A program made the translations under genes and the position numbers. The notes beneath the pieces were generated by a model, which worked only from the letters and a program-made list of their open reading frames with translations, did not search any database and was not told where the DNA came from. From the NCBI GenBank assembly GCA_947465645.1, contig CANIBQ010000009.1:1-64000 (forward strand): a DNA stretch of 64,000 nucleotides, in the 5' to 3' direction. Shown here piece after piece: positions 48,744 through 57,581 of this stretch (its first letter is position 1; each line of letters starts with the position of its first letter). This stretch comes from Acidobacteriota bacterium. GTDB lineage: Bacteria; Acidobacteriota; Vicinamibacteria; Vicinamibacterales; UBA2999.

Positions 48744-51700
48744 ATGATCACAGGGATCAGTGTCGGCGGACGCTTTGCCGCAGCGTGTGCGGCTATCGCA
48801 ATCATGACGTTCACGACTGCGTGGGCACAAACCTACCAGGGAGGCATCCGCGGGCAGGTACGCGATCAGCAGGGCGTGATACCTGGAGCGGAGGTCATCC
48901 TCGTCAACGAGGATACGAACACCACGCGCAGCGCCGTGACCAACGAGGTCGGCGAGTACGCGTTGACCGCGGTGCTGCCCGGCATGTACACCGTGACGGC
49001 GTCGCTGCCGGGCTTCAAGACCGGCGAGCGCAAGGCGCTGCGCATCGGCACGCAGCAGACGGTCGTCGCCGACTTCACCCTGGAGGTCGGCGCGATCAAC
49101 GAACAGATCGTCGTCACCGGCGAAGCCGCGATGGTGGAGCGGTCCAGCGCGACGGTCTCCTCCTCACTCGACAAGGACGCGCTCCAGTCGCTGCCGATCT
49201 TCGGACGCAACACGTTCTACGCGGCGATCTCGACGCCAGGCGTGATTCAGTCCGGCGACCCGCAGTTCGTGCGCTACCAGGATCAGTCCGGGTCGTCGGC
49301 CCTGTCGCTGGGCGGCGGCCCACGCCGCGGCAACGCCTACCTGATCGAAGGCGTGTCGGTGACCGACCTGACCAACCGCGCCACGATTGCCCCCTCGATG
49401 GAGGCGGTCGAGGAGTTGAAAGTCCAGGTCAAGACCTACGAGGCGGACATGGGACGCGCCGCGGGCGGCGTGTTCAACACCACCGCGCGGTCCGGGTCGA
49501 ATGCGTGGCACGGGGGCGCGGTGCTGGTGACCAAGCCCGGTCCCACCACCGGCCAGCTCTACTTCGCCAAGAAGGCCGGCATCGAGAACCCGCCGCAGTA
49601 CTACTACAACTGGGCCGGGTCGATCGGCGGACCGATCGCGAAGAACCGGACGTTCTTCTGGTTCAGCAAGGATGACTACCAGCAGAAGAGCACGCGCAAC
49701 AACGTGCTCACCGTGCCGACCGCGCTCGAGCGCGCCGGCAACTTTTCACAGACCCTGAGCGGCGGGCGCCCGGTCACGATCTACGACCCGCTGACGACCA
49801 GGCCCGACCCCGCCAACCCGGGGCTGTTCATCCGCGATCCGTTCCCGGGGAACGTCATCCCCGCCGACCGGCTGAGCCCGGTCGCCCTGGCGATGCTGAA
49901 AGTGCTGCCCCTGCCCTCGTCGGGCAAGAACTTCAACGGCAACGCGTCGCTGATCGACGGCCCGCAGGACCAGGAAACCATCAAGGTCGATCACCGGTGG
50001 GGTGATCAGCTGACGACCACGGGGATGTACGCGCACCAGCACACCAAGGAACCCGGCTCGGCCTTCTACGGCGATTTCGGCTCCGTCGCCGGCGACCCGG
50101 GCGCGAGCATGCTGCTTCGCACGGTGAACTTCTTCGCGCTCAACAACATCCTGGTCCCGAACAACACCACGGTGGTCGCCGTGCGCTACGGCTACAACCG
50201 GTTCCTCGACGCGGGCGGAAATTTCCCGGCCTTCGACGCCAGCTCGCTCGGGCTGCCCGCCAGCTACGTGAACTCGCTGGCGTTCAACACCTTCCCACAG
50301 GTGGCAATCAACGGCTACGGCGGCACCAACACGTTTGGCAACAACGGGCCCAGCACCAATACCTACCTGACGCAGACCGGCAGCGCGACGGTGTCGAAGC
50401 TCGCGGGACACCACACGCTGAAATTCGGTGGCGAGTACCGCCGCATCGGCGCCGACGTGATGGTCTACGGCCCGGCGGCCGGGACGTTCACGTTCACCCA
50501 GGGCTTCACGCAGGGCCCGAATCCCAACACCGCCAGCGCGGTGGCCGGTGACGCGTTCGCCAGCTACCTGCTTGGCTACCCCAGCACCGGCAGCGTGCAG
50601 ACGCCGACGCCCGGCAGCTACCTGCTCGACTACTACGGGGTGTTCGCGCAGGACGAGTACCGCGTGACGTCGGCGCTGACCGTCAACTACGGCCTCCGCT
50701 ACGAATACGAGAAGGGGCTGCGCGAGCGCGACAATCACGTCACCGTCGGCTTTGATCGCGAGGCAGCCTTCCCGATCCAGGTGGCAGGCATGAACCTGAA
50801 GGGCGGGCTGATGTATGCCGGCGTTGACGGCAACCCGATCAACCAGGGCAAGCCGCTGAACGGCGTGGCCCCGCGCGGCGGGTTCGCGTGGTCCCTGGGC
50901 AGCGCGACGGTGCTCCGCGGCGGCTACGGATTCTTCTGGTCGCCGATCCAGTACTCCGGCACGGGTGAGTCCGCGATCGGTTCGCGCGGCTACACCTCGT
51001 CGACCAGCTTCCTGTCGAGCACCGATGGCGGGCTGACACCGGCAGGAACGATCTCCAATCCCTTCCCGGCCGGGATCACCCCGCCGCAGGGCAACTCGCT
51101 CGGGCTCGCCACGGGAGCCGGCGGCGTCATCGACTTCATCGACCAGGAGTCGCGCCCGGGCTACGTGCACCAGTTCTCGCTCGACCTGCAGCGCGAGCTT
51201 CCCGGCGGCAACGTCGTCAGTGCCGGCTACATGGGCAGCCGCTCCGAACACCTGAGCGTCGGCGGCACGACCGACGCGACGATCAACATCAACCAGCTCG
51301 ACCCGCAGTACCTGGCGCTCGGGTCCGCGCTCCAGCAGCTGGTCCCCAACCCGTTCTTCGGCAACACGGCGTTCGGAAATCTGAGCCGGTCGGCGACGAT
51401 CGCGCGAGGCCAGCTCCTGCGGCCGTATCCGCAGTTCGACAACGTGCTCGCGCATAGGGTCACCGAAGCGAGCTCGCGCTACCACGCGATGCTCCTGCGG
51501 TGGGACAAGCGCGTGCGCAACGGCTGGGGGATGGGCGTCAACTACACGATCAGCCGGATGATGGACGGCCAGTTCGGCGAAGGGAACACGTTCTCGAGGG
51601 CGCAGGGCGGCGTGCTCAACAACTACGACATCGACGCCGAGTACGGCTTGTCGCTGCTGGACGTGCCGCATCGCGTGAACTTCACCGCCACGGTGCTGCT

Positions 51701-52211
51701 GCCGTTCGGCGAAGGCCGCCGGTGGCTCTCATCGGGGTTGGCCGGGGCGATCCTGGGCGGGTGGTCGGTCACGGTCGCTGGCCGGTATCAGAACGGCTTC
51801 CCGATCAGCATCTCGCAATCGAGCAACAACTCGGGGCTGCTGGGCAGCGGCCAGCGTCCCAACCTGGTGGCCGGCGTGGACCCGGCCACCTCGGGCAGCA
51901 CGGAGGACCGGCTCGCCCTCTGGATCAACCCCGCCGCGTTCACCGCCGCGCCGGCCTTCACGCTCGGCAACGCGCCGCGCACGGTTCCAGGCGTGCGAAC
52001 GCCCGGACAGGCCAACACCGACCTGAGCATTCAGAAGGCGCACCGGTTCGGCACCAAGACGCTGTCGATGCGCGCCGACGTGCTGAACCTGTTCGACAAC
52101 CCGTTGTTCCTCGGCCCGATTACCACCTTCGGCACGGCAACGTTCGGGCAGATCACCAGCGTCGGCGGCTACGCCCGCTCGGTGCAGTTCCAGGTTCGAC
52201 TTGGTTGGTAA
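48744..52211 (+). CDS. Oar-type TonB-dependent outer-membrane receptor (receptor 6)
   Basis: 1155 residues from the ATG at 48744 (GGAGA upstream); the frame extends to 48570, but that part is not signal-like. Signal peptide ends near TFTTAWA. Regulatory domain GGIRGQVRDQQGVIPGAEVI, plug with SLPIFGRNTFYAAISTPG and YLIEGVSVTDLTN, MGRAAGGVFNTTARSGSN, and a barrel with GVAPRGGFAWSL ending FQVRLGW. It is the longest of the six and has no PHO-like promoter. A heptamer array starts 4 nt after the stop, and a decayed aminotransferase gene follows. Ligand unknown. Confidence 0.9.
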   Translation: MITGISVGGRFAAACAAIAIMTFTTAWAQTYQGGIRGQVRDQQGVIPGAEVILVNEDTNTTRSAVTNEVGEYALTAVLPGMYTVTASLPGFKTGERKALRIGTQQTVVADFTLEVGAINEQIVVTGEAAMVERSSATVSSSLDKDALQSLPIFGRNTFYAAISTPGVIQSGDPQFVRYQDQSGSSALSLGGGPRRGNAYLIEGVSVTDLTNRATIAPSMEAVEELKVQVKTYEADMGRAAGGVFNTTARSGSNAWHGGAVLVTKPGPTTGQLYFAKKAGIENPPQYYYNWAGSIGGPIAKNRTFFWFSKDDYQQKSTRNNVLTVPTALERAGNFSQTLSGGRPVTIYDPLTTRPDPANPGLFIRDPFPGNVIPADRLSPVALAMLKVLPLPSSGKNFNGNASLIDGPQDQETIKVDHRWGDQLTTTGMYAHQHTKEPGSAFYGDFGSVAGDPGASMLLRTVNFFALNNILVPNNTTVVAVRYGYNRFLDAGGNFPAFDASSLGLPASYVNSLAFNTFPQVAINGYGGTNTFGNNGPSTNTYLTQTGSATVSKLAGHHTLKFGGEYRRIGADVMVYGPAAGTFTFTQGFTQGPNPNTASAVAGDAFASYLLGYPSTGSVQTPTPGSYLLDYYGVFAQDEYRVTSALTVNYGLRYEYEKGLRERDNHVTVGFDREAAFPIQVAGMNLKGGLMYAGVDGNPINQGKPLNGVAPRGGFAWSLGSATVLRGGYGFFWSPIQYSGTGESAIGSRGYTSSTSFLSSTDGGLTPAGTISNPFPAGITPPQGNSLGLATGAGGVIDFIDQESRPGYVHQFSLDLQRELPGGNVVSAGYMGSRSEHLSVGGTTDATININQLDPQYLALGSALQQLVPNPFFGNTAFGNLSRSATIARGQLLRPYPQFDNVLAHRVTEASSRYHAMLLRWDKRVRNGWGMGVNYTISRMMDGQFGEGNTFSRAQGGVLNNYDIDAEYGLSLLDVPHRVNFTATVLLPFGEGRRWLSSGLAGAILGGWSVTVAGRYQNGFPISISQSSNNSGLLGSGQRPNLVAGVDPATSGSTEDRLALWINPAAFTAAPAFTLGNAPRTVPGVRTPGQANTDLSIQKAHRFGTKTLSMRADVLNLFDNPLFLGPITTFGTATFGQITSVGGYARSVQFQVRLGW

Positions 52212-52214
52212 CAA

Positions 52215-52280
52215 CAGGCCCCAGGGCCCAGGGCTCGGGCCTCAGCTGAGGACTGGGGCCTGAGGCTTGGGGCCTCAAGG
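52215..52280. repeat. Heptanucleotide array downstream of receptor 6
   Basis: Nine 7-bp units: CAGGCCC, CAGGGCC, CAGGGCT, CGGGCCT, CAGCTGA, GGACTGG, GGCCTGA, GGCTTGG, GGCCTCA, then AGG. The first units are roughly the reverse complement of the last ones, so the array can fold on itself, as at 5226-5323. It starts 4 nt after the TAA of receptor 6. Confidence 0.75.
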
Positions 52281-52288
52281 AGACATTG

Positions 52289-52635
52289 ATGAATAGACGC
52301 TCATTGTGCAGACGCTCGGAGCCGGCGCCGTAGGCTTCACCGTACTGGAACTCCCGGCGCGCGTCGCGGCCGGACAGCAGGCCGCGACCGCACCGGCCGC
52401 CCGCGCCGGAGCCAGGGTTATCAGGATCGGCAGCAACGAAAACGCCTACGGTCCGGCCGCCTCGGGCGGCAACCGCTACCCGGGCCAGTGGGTCGCGAAG
52501 TACCCGAACGTCATCGTCGCGCGGACGTTCTCCAAGATCCACGCGATGGCGGGGATGATGGCGGCCCTCGCGACGCCCGCGATCCAGACGGCATCGCTCG
52601 ACCACCTCGACGCGCTTCCCAACGAGCTGACGTAA
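52289..52635 (+). pseudogene. Decayed histidinol-phosphate aminotransferase-like gene
   Basis: ATG at 52289 begins MNRRSL, but a one-base loss near 52306 shifts the frame. The next frame reads LQTLGAGAVGFTVLELPARV (export-signal-like), then RIGSNENAYGPAASGG and NRYPG, the start of HisC-type aminotransferases. It jumps to WVAKYPNVIVARTFSKIHAM, with the PLP-lysine block TFSK, and to GMMAALATPAIQTASLD. Several hundred residues in between, including most of the PLP domain, are missing. Exported HisC-like proteins exist in Acidobacteria; this copy is dead. Confidence 0.8.
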
Positions 52636-52636
52636 G

Positions 52637-52663
52637 GGTCCGGCTGGAGCCGGACACTACGTA
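52637..52663. repeat. REP-like palindrome, fourth copy
   Basis: GGTCCGGCT-GG-AGCCGGAC followed by ACTACGTA, directly after the HisC remnant. The core and flank match the copies at 30969-31024 except for the two central bases. Confidence 0.85.
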
Positions 52664-52776
52664 CGAGTACACGACGTAGGCCGGCCAGCCCGGCCACGCC
52701 TTCGAGCTTCGTGAAGCCGGCACCGAGGTCGTCGTCCTCGGCGCCGGCAGCAGTCTTGCTTCCCAGCCTCCTGCTG

Positions 52777-52792
52777 CGAGCACGAGTGCTCG
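52777..52792 (+). promoter_or_regulatory. Hairpin just upstream of the Lys/Ser-rich protein gene
   Basis: CGAGCAC-GA-GTGCTCG is a perfect 7-bp inverted repeat ending 3 nt before the AAGGAGG ribosome-binding site of the gene at 52805. It could be an operator or affect translation; the role is unknown. Confidence 0.45.
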
Positions 52793-52804
52793 CGAAGGAG
52801 GCAT

Positions 52805-53401
52805 ATGCCACCACGTGGCAAGAAGATCAGCAAAACCAGCGGCGGTGCGCGCAAGAGCGCCAGCCGCAAGGCCAGCGGCGGATCCCGGACGAGCGGCGCA
52901 TCCCGCAAGGCCACAGCGTCTCGCAAAGCGGCGTCTCGTAAAGCGGCGTCTCGTAAGCCCGCATCTCGTAAGCCGGCCTCGCGCAAGAGCACCGCGGCGC
53001 GGAAAGGCACCGCTTCCAGGAAAAGCACCGCCTCTAAAAGAAGCACCGTTTCAAAGAAGAGCACCGCCTCAAAGACGGGCACGGCCTCTAAGAGGAGCAC
53101 CGCCCTAAAGAGAAGCACCGTATCGCGCACCACCTCTCCAAAGGCTGCCGCTCGGAAAAGCGCCGGCCGGACAGCCAACTCGGGCGCCGGAGCACGTACC
53201 GCCAGCTCCCGGACGGCCAGTATGGACGGCCAGGGCCGCGAGCCAGACGAGGTGATGGGGCTCGAAGAGGAGTTCACCGCGGGCGGCGACGACCTCGGTG
53301 GCGCGGACCTCGGAGACGCTGACCTCGGCGGCGACGATCTCGGCGACACCGACCTTGGCGGCGGCGATCTCGGCGGTGACGACGAAGACGATCTCACGTA
53401 A
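52805..53401 (+). CDS. Bipolar low-complexity protein: histone H1-like basic repeats plus acidic DLGG tail
   Basis: 198 residues with a strong AAGGAGG before the ATG. Residues 1-125 are made of short repeats of the SRKA, SRKP, SRKST and SKRST type, strongly basic like eukaryotic histone H1 tails or bacterial Lys/Ala-rich nucleoid proteins (AlgP, Hc1 type). Residues 160-198 are acidic repeats (DDLGGADLGDADLGG, DLGDTDLGGGDL). The linker is TASMDGQGREPDEVMG. DNA compaction by the basic half with masking by the acidic tail is inference. The reading frame is supported by the start site and by the regular protein-level repeats. Confidence 0.7.
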   Translation: MPPRGKKISKTSGGARKSASRKASGGSRTSGASRKATASRKAASRKAASRKPASRKPASRKSTAARKGTASRKSTASKRSTVSKKSTASKTGTASKRSTALKRSTVSRTTSPKAAARKSAGRTANSGAGARTASSRTASMDGQGREPDEVMGLEEEFTAGGDDLGGADLGDADLGGDDLGDTDLGGGDLGGDDEDDLT

Positions 53402-53445
53402 CAGCGTCCGTGGCGCGAGCCCCCGTGGGCTCGCGTGACGATCGA

Positions 53446-54972
53446 ATGGGTATGATGGGAACCTTGCGTGCAGCAGCCCCCGTCATCACCGCGATCCTCC
53501 TCCTCATCCTGGTGTCGCTGGCTCAGGCGCAGGGCACACCCCCGCCCACTCCTCTCACGCTTGTCTCGCGGGACGCCCGCCGCGCGGTGCCGACGACGGT
53601 GGTCAGCGGCCAGGAGCTGATCGCGCTGGACGACCTCGCCGCGTTGTTCCAGGTCACCGTGCGGGAAGACGCGCTCGCCGGGGGAATCACCGTCGCGTAC
53701 AAGGGCGGGACGATTGTCGTGTCGGCCGAACAGCCCATGGCCTCGGTCAATGGCCGGGTGGTGACGCTGCCCTCTCCGCCGATGCGGGTGGCGGGCCGGT
53801 GGTTCGTGCCGGTGGATTTCATCGCCCGCGCGCTCGCCCCGATCTACGACACCCGCATCGACCTGCGGCGGGTTTCCCGGCTGCTGATCGTCGGCGACCT
53901 GCGCGTGCCGCGGGTGGTCGCGCGGGTCGATACGCCCGGCCCGCCGACGCGGGCGACCCTGGACATCACCCCGGCGGCGCCCGCCACCGTCACCGTCGAG
54001 GCAACCCGCGTGGTCGTGCGCCTCGACGCGGACGCGCTCGATCTGACGCTGCCCGCGACGGGGGCGGGGCTGATCACCCAGGTTCGAACAGGAGACCAGC
54101 CGAACTCGATCGCCTTCAATCTCGACATGCGCGCCGGAACCGCGCGCGCAGTCGTGACCGAGGCCGACAACGTCACGAGGGTCACGATCGAGGTCCCGCC
54201 GGCAAACGCTCCGGCCGAGACGGCTGTGCCGCTGCCCCCGCCGTCCCCGACGGAGCCGTTGCCGCCGCTCCTCCCCACCTCGCGCGCGGCGCTGCAATTG
54301 ATCGTCATCGACCCCGGGCACGGCGGCGCCGATGCCGGAGTCCGCGGACCTGGCGGCGCGCAGGAAAAGCAGATCACGCTCGAGGTGGCCCGGCGGCTGC
54401 GGGGCCTGATCGAGAATCGCCTGGGCATCCGGGTGATGCTCACGCGGGACGACGACCGCGCGGTGGGACTGGACGAACGCGCCGCGCTGGCGAACAACAG
54501 CAAGGCCGACCTCTTCCTGAGCCTGCACCTGAACGCATCGCTGTCCCCCGCCGCGGCGGGAGCGGAGGTCTTCCACGTGCGCCTTGACCAGGAAGGCCAA
54601 GACGCGCTGCGCTCGGCCGAAGGCGAAGGCGCGTCGCTGCCGGTGCTTGGCGGCGCCACGCGGCGGATCGACGTCATCCCGTGGGATCTGGCGCAGGTGC
54701 GTCACGTCGAGGCGTCGGAAGTCCTCGCCGGCATCCTCGAAGAAGACCTCCGCGCGCACGTCACCATGGGACCGCGGCCGGTGCAGGATGCCCCGCTGCG
54801 CGTGCTGATGGCTGCCGACATGCCGGCGGCGCTCATCGAGATGGCCTATCTCACCAACCCCGCACAGGAAAAAACTGCGCGGTCGGAGGCGTTTCAAACC
54901 TCGGTGGCCCAGGCCATCTACGACGCCGTCCTGCAGTTCCGTGCGTACCTCGAGGAGCGCCGCACCCGGTGA
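53446..54972 (+). CDS. N-acetylmuramoyl-L-alanine amidase (AmiC-type, Amidase_3)
   Basis: 508 residues from the ATG at 53446; a GTG at 53410 is an alternative. Export signal LRAAAPVITAILLLILVSLA. Residues 30-250 are an AMIN/copper-amine-oxidase-like N-terminal region (LIALDDLAALFQVTVREDAL, GRWFVPVDFIARAL). A Pro-rich linker follows. The Amidase_3 domain begins LIVIDPGHGGADAGVRG and has Glu in GAQEKQITLEVA, LFLSLHLNAS (His) and AALIEMAYLTNP (Glu), the zinc and catalytic residues. It cleaves the stem peptide from murein in the periplasm, usually in cell separation. The stop overlaps the next gene by 4 nt. Confidence 0.92.
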   Translation: MGMMGTLRAAAPVITAILLLILVSLAQAQGTPPPTPLTLVSRDARRAVPTTVVSGQELIALDDLAALFQVTVREDALAGGITVAYKGGTIVVSAEQPMASVNGRVVTLPSPPMRVAGRWFVPVDFIARALAPIYDTRIDLRRVSRLLIVGDLRVPRVVARVDTPGPPTRATLDITPAAPATVTVEATRVVVRLDADALDLTLPATGAGLITQVRTGDQPNSIAFNLDMRAGTARAVVTEADNVTRVTIEVPPANAPAETAVPLPPPSPTEPLPPLLPTSRAALQLIVIDPGHGGADAGVRGPGGAQEKQITLEVARRLRGLIENRLGIRVMLTRDDDRAVGLDERAALANNSKADLFLSLHLNASLSPAAAGAEVFHVRLDQEGQDALRSAEGEGASLPVLGGATRRIDVIPWDLAQVRHVEASEVLAGILEEDLRAHVTMGPRPVQDAPLRVLMAADMPAALIEMAYLTNPAQEKTARSEAFQTSVAQAIYDAVLQFRAYLEERRTR

Positions 54973-55553
54973 GCCGCCGGCACCTGCACATCGCTGCCGG
55001 CGTGCTCCTGCTCGCCGGCCTGGGATGGGTGATGACCCGCGGGCTCGAGCGGCTGATGTCACCACAGCCAGCGTCGGTTGGCGGCGCGGTCGCCGAGGCG
55101 ACGCCCGCCGCGGCCGGCCCGCACATCACCGCCACGTTCTTCTATGCGTCCGAGGACGGGCAGGCGCTGATTCCGGTTCGCCGCGATGTGCCGCTGGCGG
55201 AAGGCGTCGTGCCGCAGGGGCGGGAAATCCTGGCGATGCAGCTGCAGCCGGCGCCGCCACCGTATCTCTCCGCCGTCCCCGCCGGCACCGCGCTGCGCGC
55301 GTTCTACGTCACCGAACGCGGCGACGCCTTCGTCGACCTCAGCGCCGACGTGTCGGCGAAACATCCCGGCGGCTCCTTCACCGAGCTGCTGACGGTCTAC
55401 GCCATCGTCAACGCCGTCACGGCCAACCTGCCCACCATCCAGCGCGTCCAGATCCTGATCGACGGAAAGGAAGCGGAGACGCTCGCCGGTCACGTCGATC
55501 TGCGGCGGCCGCTCATCCGCGACGTCACGCTGGTGCGGGAACCCGGGACGTAA
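54969..55553 (+). CDS. GerMN-domain membrane-anchored protein
   Basis: 194 residues from a GTG overlapping the amidase stop. An N-terminal membrane anchor (LHIAAGVLLLAGLGWVM) is followed by a GerMN domain: ITATFFYASEDGQALIPVRR, VPAGTALRAFYVTERGDAFV, DLSADVSAKHPGGSFTELL and YAIVNAVTANLPTIQRVQIL. GerMN domains are thought to bind peptidoglycan or partner proteins. The amidase-GerMN-rph-rdgB order is common in Acidobacteria and related phyla, so it may help the amidase act at division. Confidence 0.88.
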   Translation: MSRRHLHIAAGVLLLAGLGWVMTRGLERLMSPQPASVGGAVAEATPAAAGPHITATFFYASEDGQALIPVRRDVPLAEGVVPQGREILAMQLQPAPPPYLSAVPAGTALRAFYVTERGDAFVDLSADVSAKHPGGSFTELLTVYAIVNAVTANLPTIQRVQILIDGKEAETLAGHVDLRRPLIRDVTLVREPGT

Positions 55554-55573
55554 TGCATTACAGTTGATCCGCT

Positions 55574-56302
55574 ATGCGTGCAGACGGACGTCTCGCTGAA
55601 CAACTCCGACCGAGCCGGATCACCCCCAACTACCTCATTCACGCCGAAGGATCGGTCCTGGTCGAAGCCGGCAAGACCAAGGTGATCTGCACGGCGAGCG
55701 TCGAGGACCGCGTCCCGCCGTTCCGCCGCAACTCCGGCAAGGGCTGGGTCACGGCCGAATACGGGATGTTGCCGCGCGCGACGACCACGCGATCCCAGCG
55801 CGAATCGACGGCGGGCAAGGTCGGGGGACGGACGCAGGAGATCCAGCGGCTGATCGGACGCTCGCTGCGCGCCGTGACGCGGCTGGAAGAGCTCGGCGAG
55901 CGCACCATCACGCTCGATTGCGACGTGATCCAGGCCGACGGCGGCACGCGGACAGCCTCGATTACCGGAGCCTTCGTCGCCCTCGTCCTGGCGCTCAACA
56001 AGATGCGGGAAGCGGACACCATCCGGACGATGCCCGTACAGGATTACGTCGCGGCGACGAGCGTTGGCATCGTCGGCGGCGAGCCGATGCTCGATCTGGC
56101 GTACACCGAAGACTCGAAGGCCGACGTCGACATGAACATCGTCAAGACCGGCGCGGGCCTCTACATCGAGCTCCAGGGAACGGCGGAGGCCCTCCCCTTC
56201 GGTCGCGAGGCGCTCAATCAGCTCCTCGATCTCGGTGACACCGGGATTCGCCAGCTGATCGCCCTGCAGCGCGGCCTGGTGGGGTCGATCCTCGGAAAGT
56301 AG
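55574..56302 (+). CDS. rph: Ribonuclease PH
   Basis: 242 residues, normal for the family. [97 protein letters not shown] and [20 protein letters not shown] are the standard RNase PH blocks, including the Arg and Asp residues used for phosphate and metal binding. It trims tRNA 3' ends by phosphorolysis as a hexamer in the cytoplasm. It is followed by rdgB, with a small hairpin between them. Confidence 0.97.
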   Translation: MRADGRLAEQLRPSRITPNYLIHAEGSVLVEAGKTKVICTASVEDRVPPFRRNSGKGWVTAEYGMLPRATTTRSQRESTAGKVGGRTQEIQRLIGRSLRAVTRLEELGERTITLDCDVIQADGGTRTASITGAFVALVLALNKMREADTIRTMPVQDYVAATSVGIVGGEPMLDLAYTEDSKADVDMNIVKTGAGLYIELQGTAEALPFGREALNQLLDLGDTGIRQLIALQRGLVGSILGK

Positions 56303-56303
56303 A

Positions 56304-56321
56304 GGAGGACTTTAGTCCTCC
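56304..56321 (+). terminator. Hairpin between rph and rdgB
   Basis: GGAGGACT-TT-AGTCCTCC is a perfect 8-bp stem directly after the rph stop. No T-run follows, so it may be an attenuator, an mRNA-end stabiliser or a REP-type repeat and not a full terminator; rdgB starts 8 nt later. Confidence 0.5.
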
Positions 56322-56329
56322 GTCAGGGC

Positions 56330-56938
56330 GTGAAGCTTCTCGTCGCGACCACCAACCCCGACAAGTTGCGAGAAATCCTCGCGCTGCTCGCGGATATGCC
56401 GGTCGAACTGCTGAGCCTCGGCGATTTTCCAGCGACCGCCGAACCCGAAGAAACCGGCGACACGTTCCCGGAGAACGCCCGCCTGAAGGCCCTTTACTAC
56501 GCCGCCCACGCCGGCATCCCCACCATCGCCGAGGATTCGGGTCTGGTCATCGATGCGCTCGATGGCGAGCCCGGGGTGCGGTCCGCGCGCTTCCTCCGCC
56601 CGGACGCGTCCTATCCGGAAAGGTTCGCGGAAATCGCTCGAAGGCTCGGCGAACGCCCCGACCGGCCCCGGAGCGCACGCTTCGTGTGCGCGGTCGCCGT
56701 TGTCGCTGACGGCGAGGTGATTTACGAGACGACGGGTACGGTGGAGGGAGAAATCGCCCCCGCTGCTCGCGGCCGTGGAGGATTTGGGTACGACCCGATT
56801 TTCTATTACCCGCCCTACCAGATGACGCTTGGCGAAGTGACAGGCGAAGAGAAGCTGAGAGTGGCCCACCGCGGCTACGCGTTCAGGCGGCTGGCTGGGT
56901 GGCTAGGTAGCTGGGTAGTTCGGAACGGAGAACGATGA
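56330..56938 (+). CDS. rdgB: RdgB/HAM1 family dITP/XTP pyrophosphatase
   Basis: 202 residues from a GTG at 56330. LLVATTNPDKLREILALLAD, GDTFPENARLKALYYAAHAG, PTIAEDSGLVIDALDGEPGV, GGFGYDPIFYYPPYQMTL and EEKLRVAHRGYAFRRL are the family blocks that bind the nucleotide and Mg. It removes non-canonical purine triphosphates. The last 16 residues ([14 protein letters not shown]) are encoded by an octamer repeat array and are not part of the conserved fold. Pairing with rph is widespread. Confidence 0.95.
   Translation: MKLLVATTNPDKLREILALLADMPVELLSLGDFPATAEPEETGDTFPENARLKALYYAAHAGIPTIAEDSGLVIDALDGEPGVRSARFLRPDASYPERFAEIARRLGERPDRPRSARFVCAVAVVADGEVIYETTGTVEGEIAPAARGRGGFGYDPIFYYPPYQMTLGEVTGEEKLRVAHRGYAFRRLAGWLGSWVVRNGER
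56893..56916. repeat. Octanucleotide repeat in the 3' end of rdgB
   Basis: GGCTGGGT, GGCTAGGT and AGCTGGGT follow directly in the last codons of rdgB. The reverse complement of the same octamer forms the end of the DUF2071 gene at 62351-62374. Confidence 0.75.
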
Positions 56939-57000
56939 CTTGTTCTCCGTTCCTACCCGGATGGTTGGCCGCGGACGGAAGACTCGAGTCTGTCCGTCCG
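56922..57000 (+). terminator. Strong stem over the rdgB stop plus a second palindrome
   Basis: GGAACGGAGAAC (56922-56933) pairs perfectly with GTTCTCCGTTCC (56942-56953) across an 8-nt loop containing the rdgB TGA. Further on, CGGACGGA (56972-56979), a self-complementary AGACTCGAGTCT, one unpaired G and TCCGTCCG (56993-57000) form another stem. They separate rdgB from the convergent gene at 57087-57314 and probably end transcription of the rph operon. Confidence 0.65.
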
Positions 57001-57086
57001 GGTTTGAGGTGGCAGGGCGTGGCGGCCTGTCGGTCTTACGGCTCGTAGGTAGGACTTACACCGACTGGCCAGGCAGGTGAAAACGT

Positions 57087-57314
57087 TTACGTTCGAGCGG
57101 CGCGACCTTGGTCAGACCGCATGAATGATCCATCACGGGTGCGGAAAAGGAACTTCGCATCGACCAGTGCACCCAGCAGCGCGTCGCACGCAGTCCGATC
57201 AAGACCCCACAACCGCTGCGCCTGCGCCGTGGTCAGCCGAAGGCCGGGCATCTCGATATATTCGCCCTGCACTCGCCGAAGTACGTCATCAAGCGGCTGT
57301 TGCTGTGCTGCCAT
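57087..57314 (-). CDS. Small helix-turn-helix-like protein (EMPGL family), second copy
   Basis: 75 residues. YIEMPGLRLTTAQAQRLWGL, CDALLGALVDAKFLFRTRDG and SFMRSDQGRAA align without gaps over about 48 residues with the protein at 472-699, roughly 58 percent identical by eye. The C-terminal extension is longer here. The gene stands alone between convergent rdgB and the divergent gene at 57582. A small winged-helix DNA-binding protein is the best guess; no partner or operator is seen. Confidence 0.65.
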   Translation of the reverse strand: MAAQQQPLDDVLRRVQGEYIEMPGLRLTTAQAQRLWGLDRTACDALLGALVDAKFLFRTRDGSFMRSDQGRAART

Positions 57315-57581
57315 GATTGGTGCTCCCTCGTTCCTGAATTGAGTCGTGACCTGGACTTATTGAGCAACCGGGATGCCAGCGTCGAGGTTGATCGCCGGGC
57401 CGGGCCCTCCTTCGAAACCCTTAATATTTCGTCAGGTTTTTCCTCAACAGTTGCCACCGGTATTCATTTCCGCCCGTGGCTCGTCCATAAGGTGTAGCGA
57501 GGCTGACGGCAGGCTGTAAAAAAACGCGTCACGCTGCTACTGGGGCACATGCGTTGCAGTTTCGTTCGCGGAGGCACTTCT

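Noticed and set aside
53280..53398. Acidic DLGG repeats considered as RTX calcium repeats
   Set aside because: RTX units follow GGxGxDxUx over nine residues; here the spacing is irregular and the GxG turns are absent.
52657..55065. An 802-codon minus-strand frame across 52.7-55.1 kb
   Set aside because: It is antisense to the Lys/Ser-rich protein, which has a good ribosome-binding site, and to a clear amidase. Its composition is that of a GC-rich shadow.
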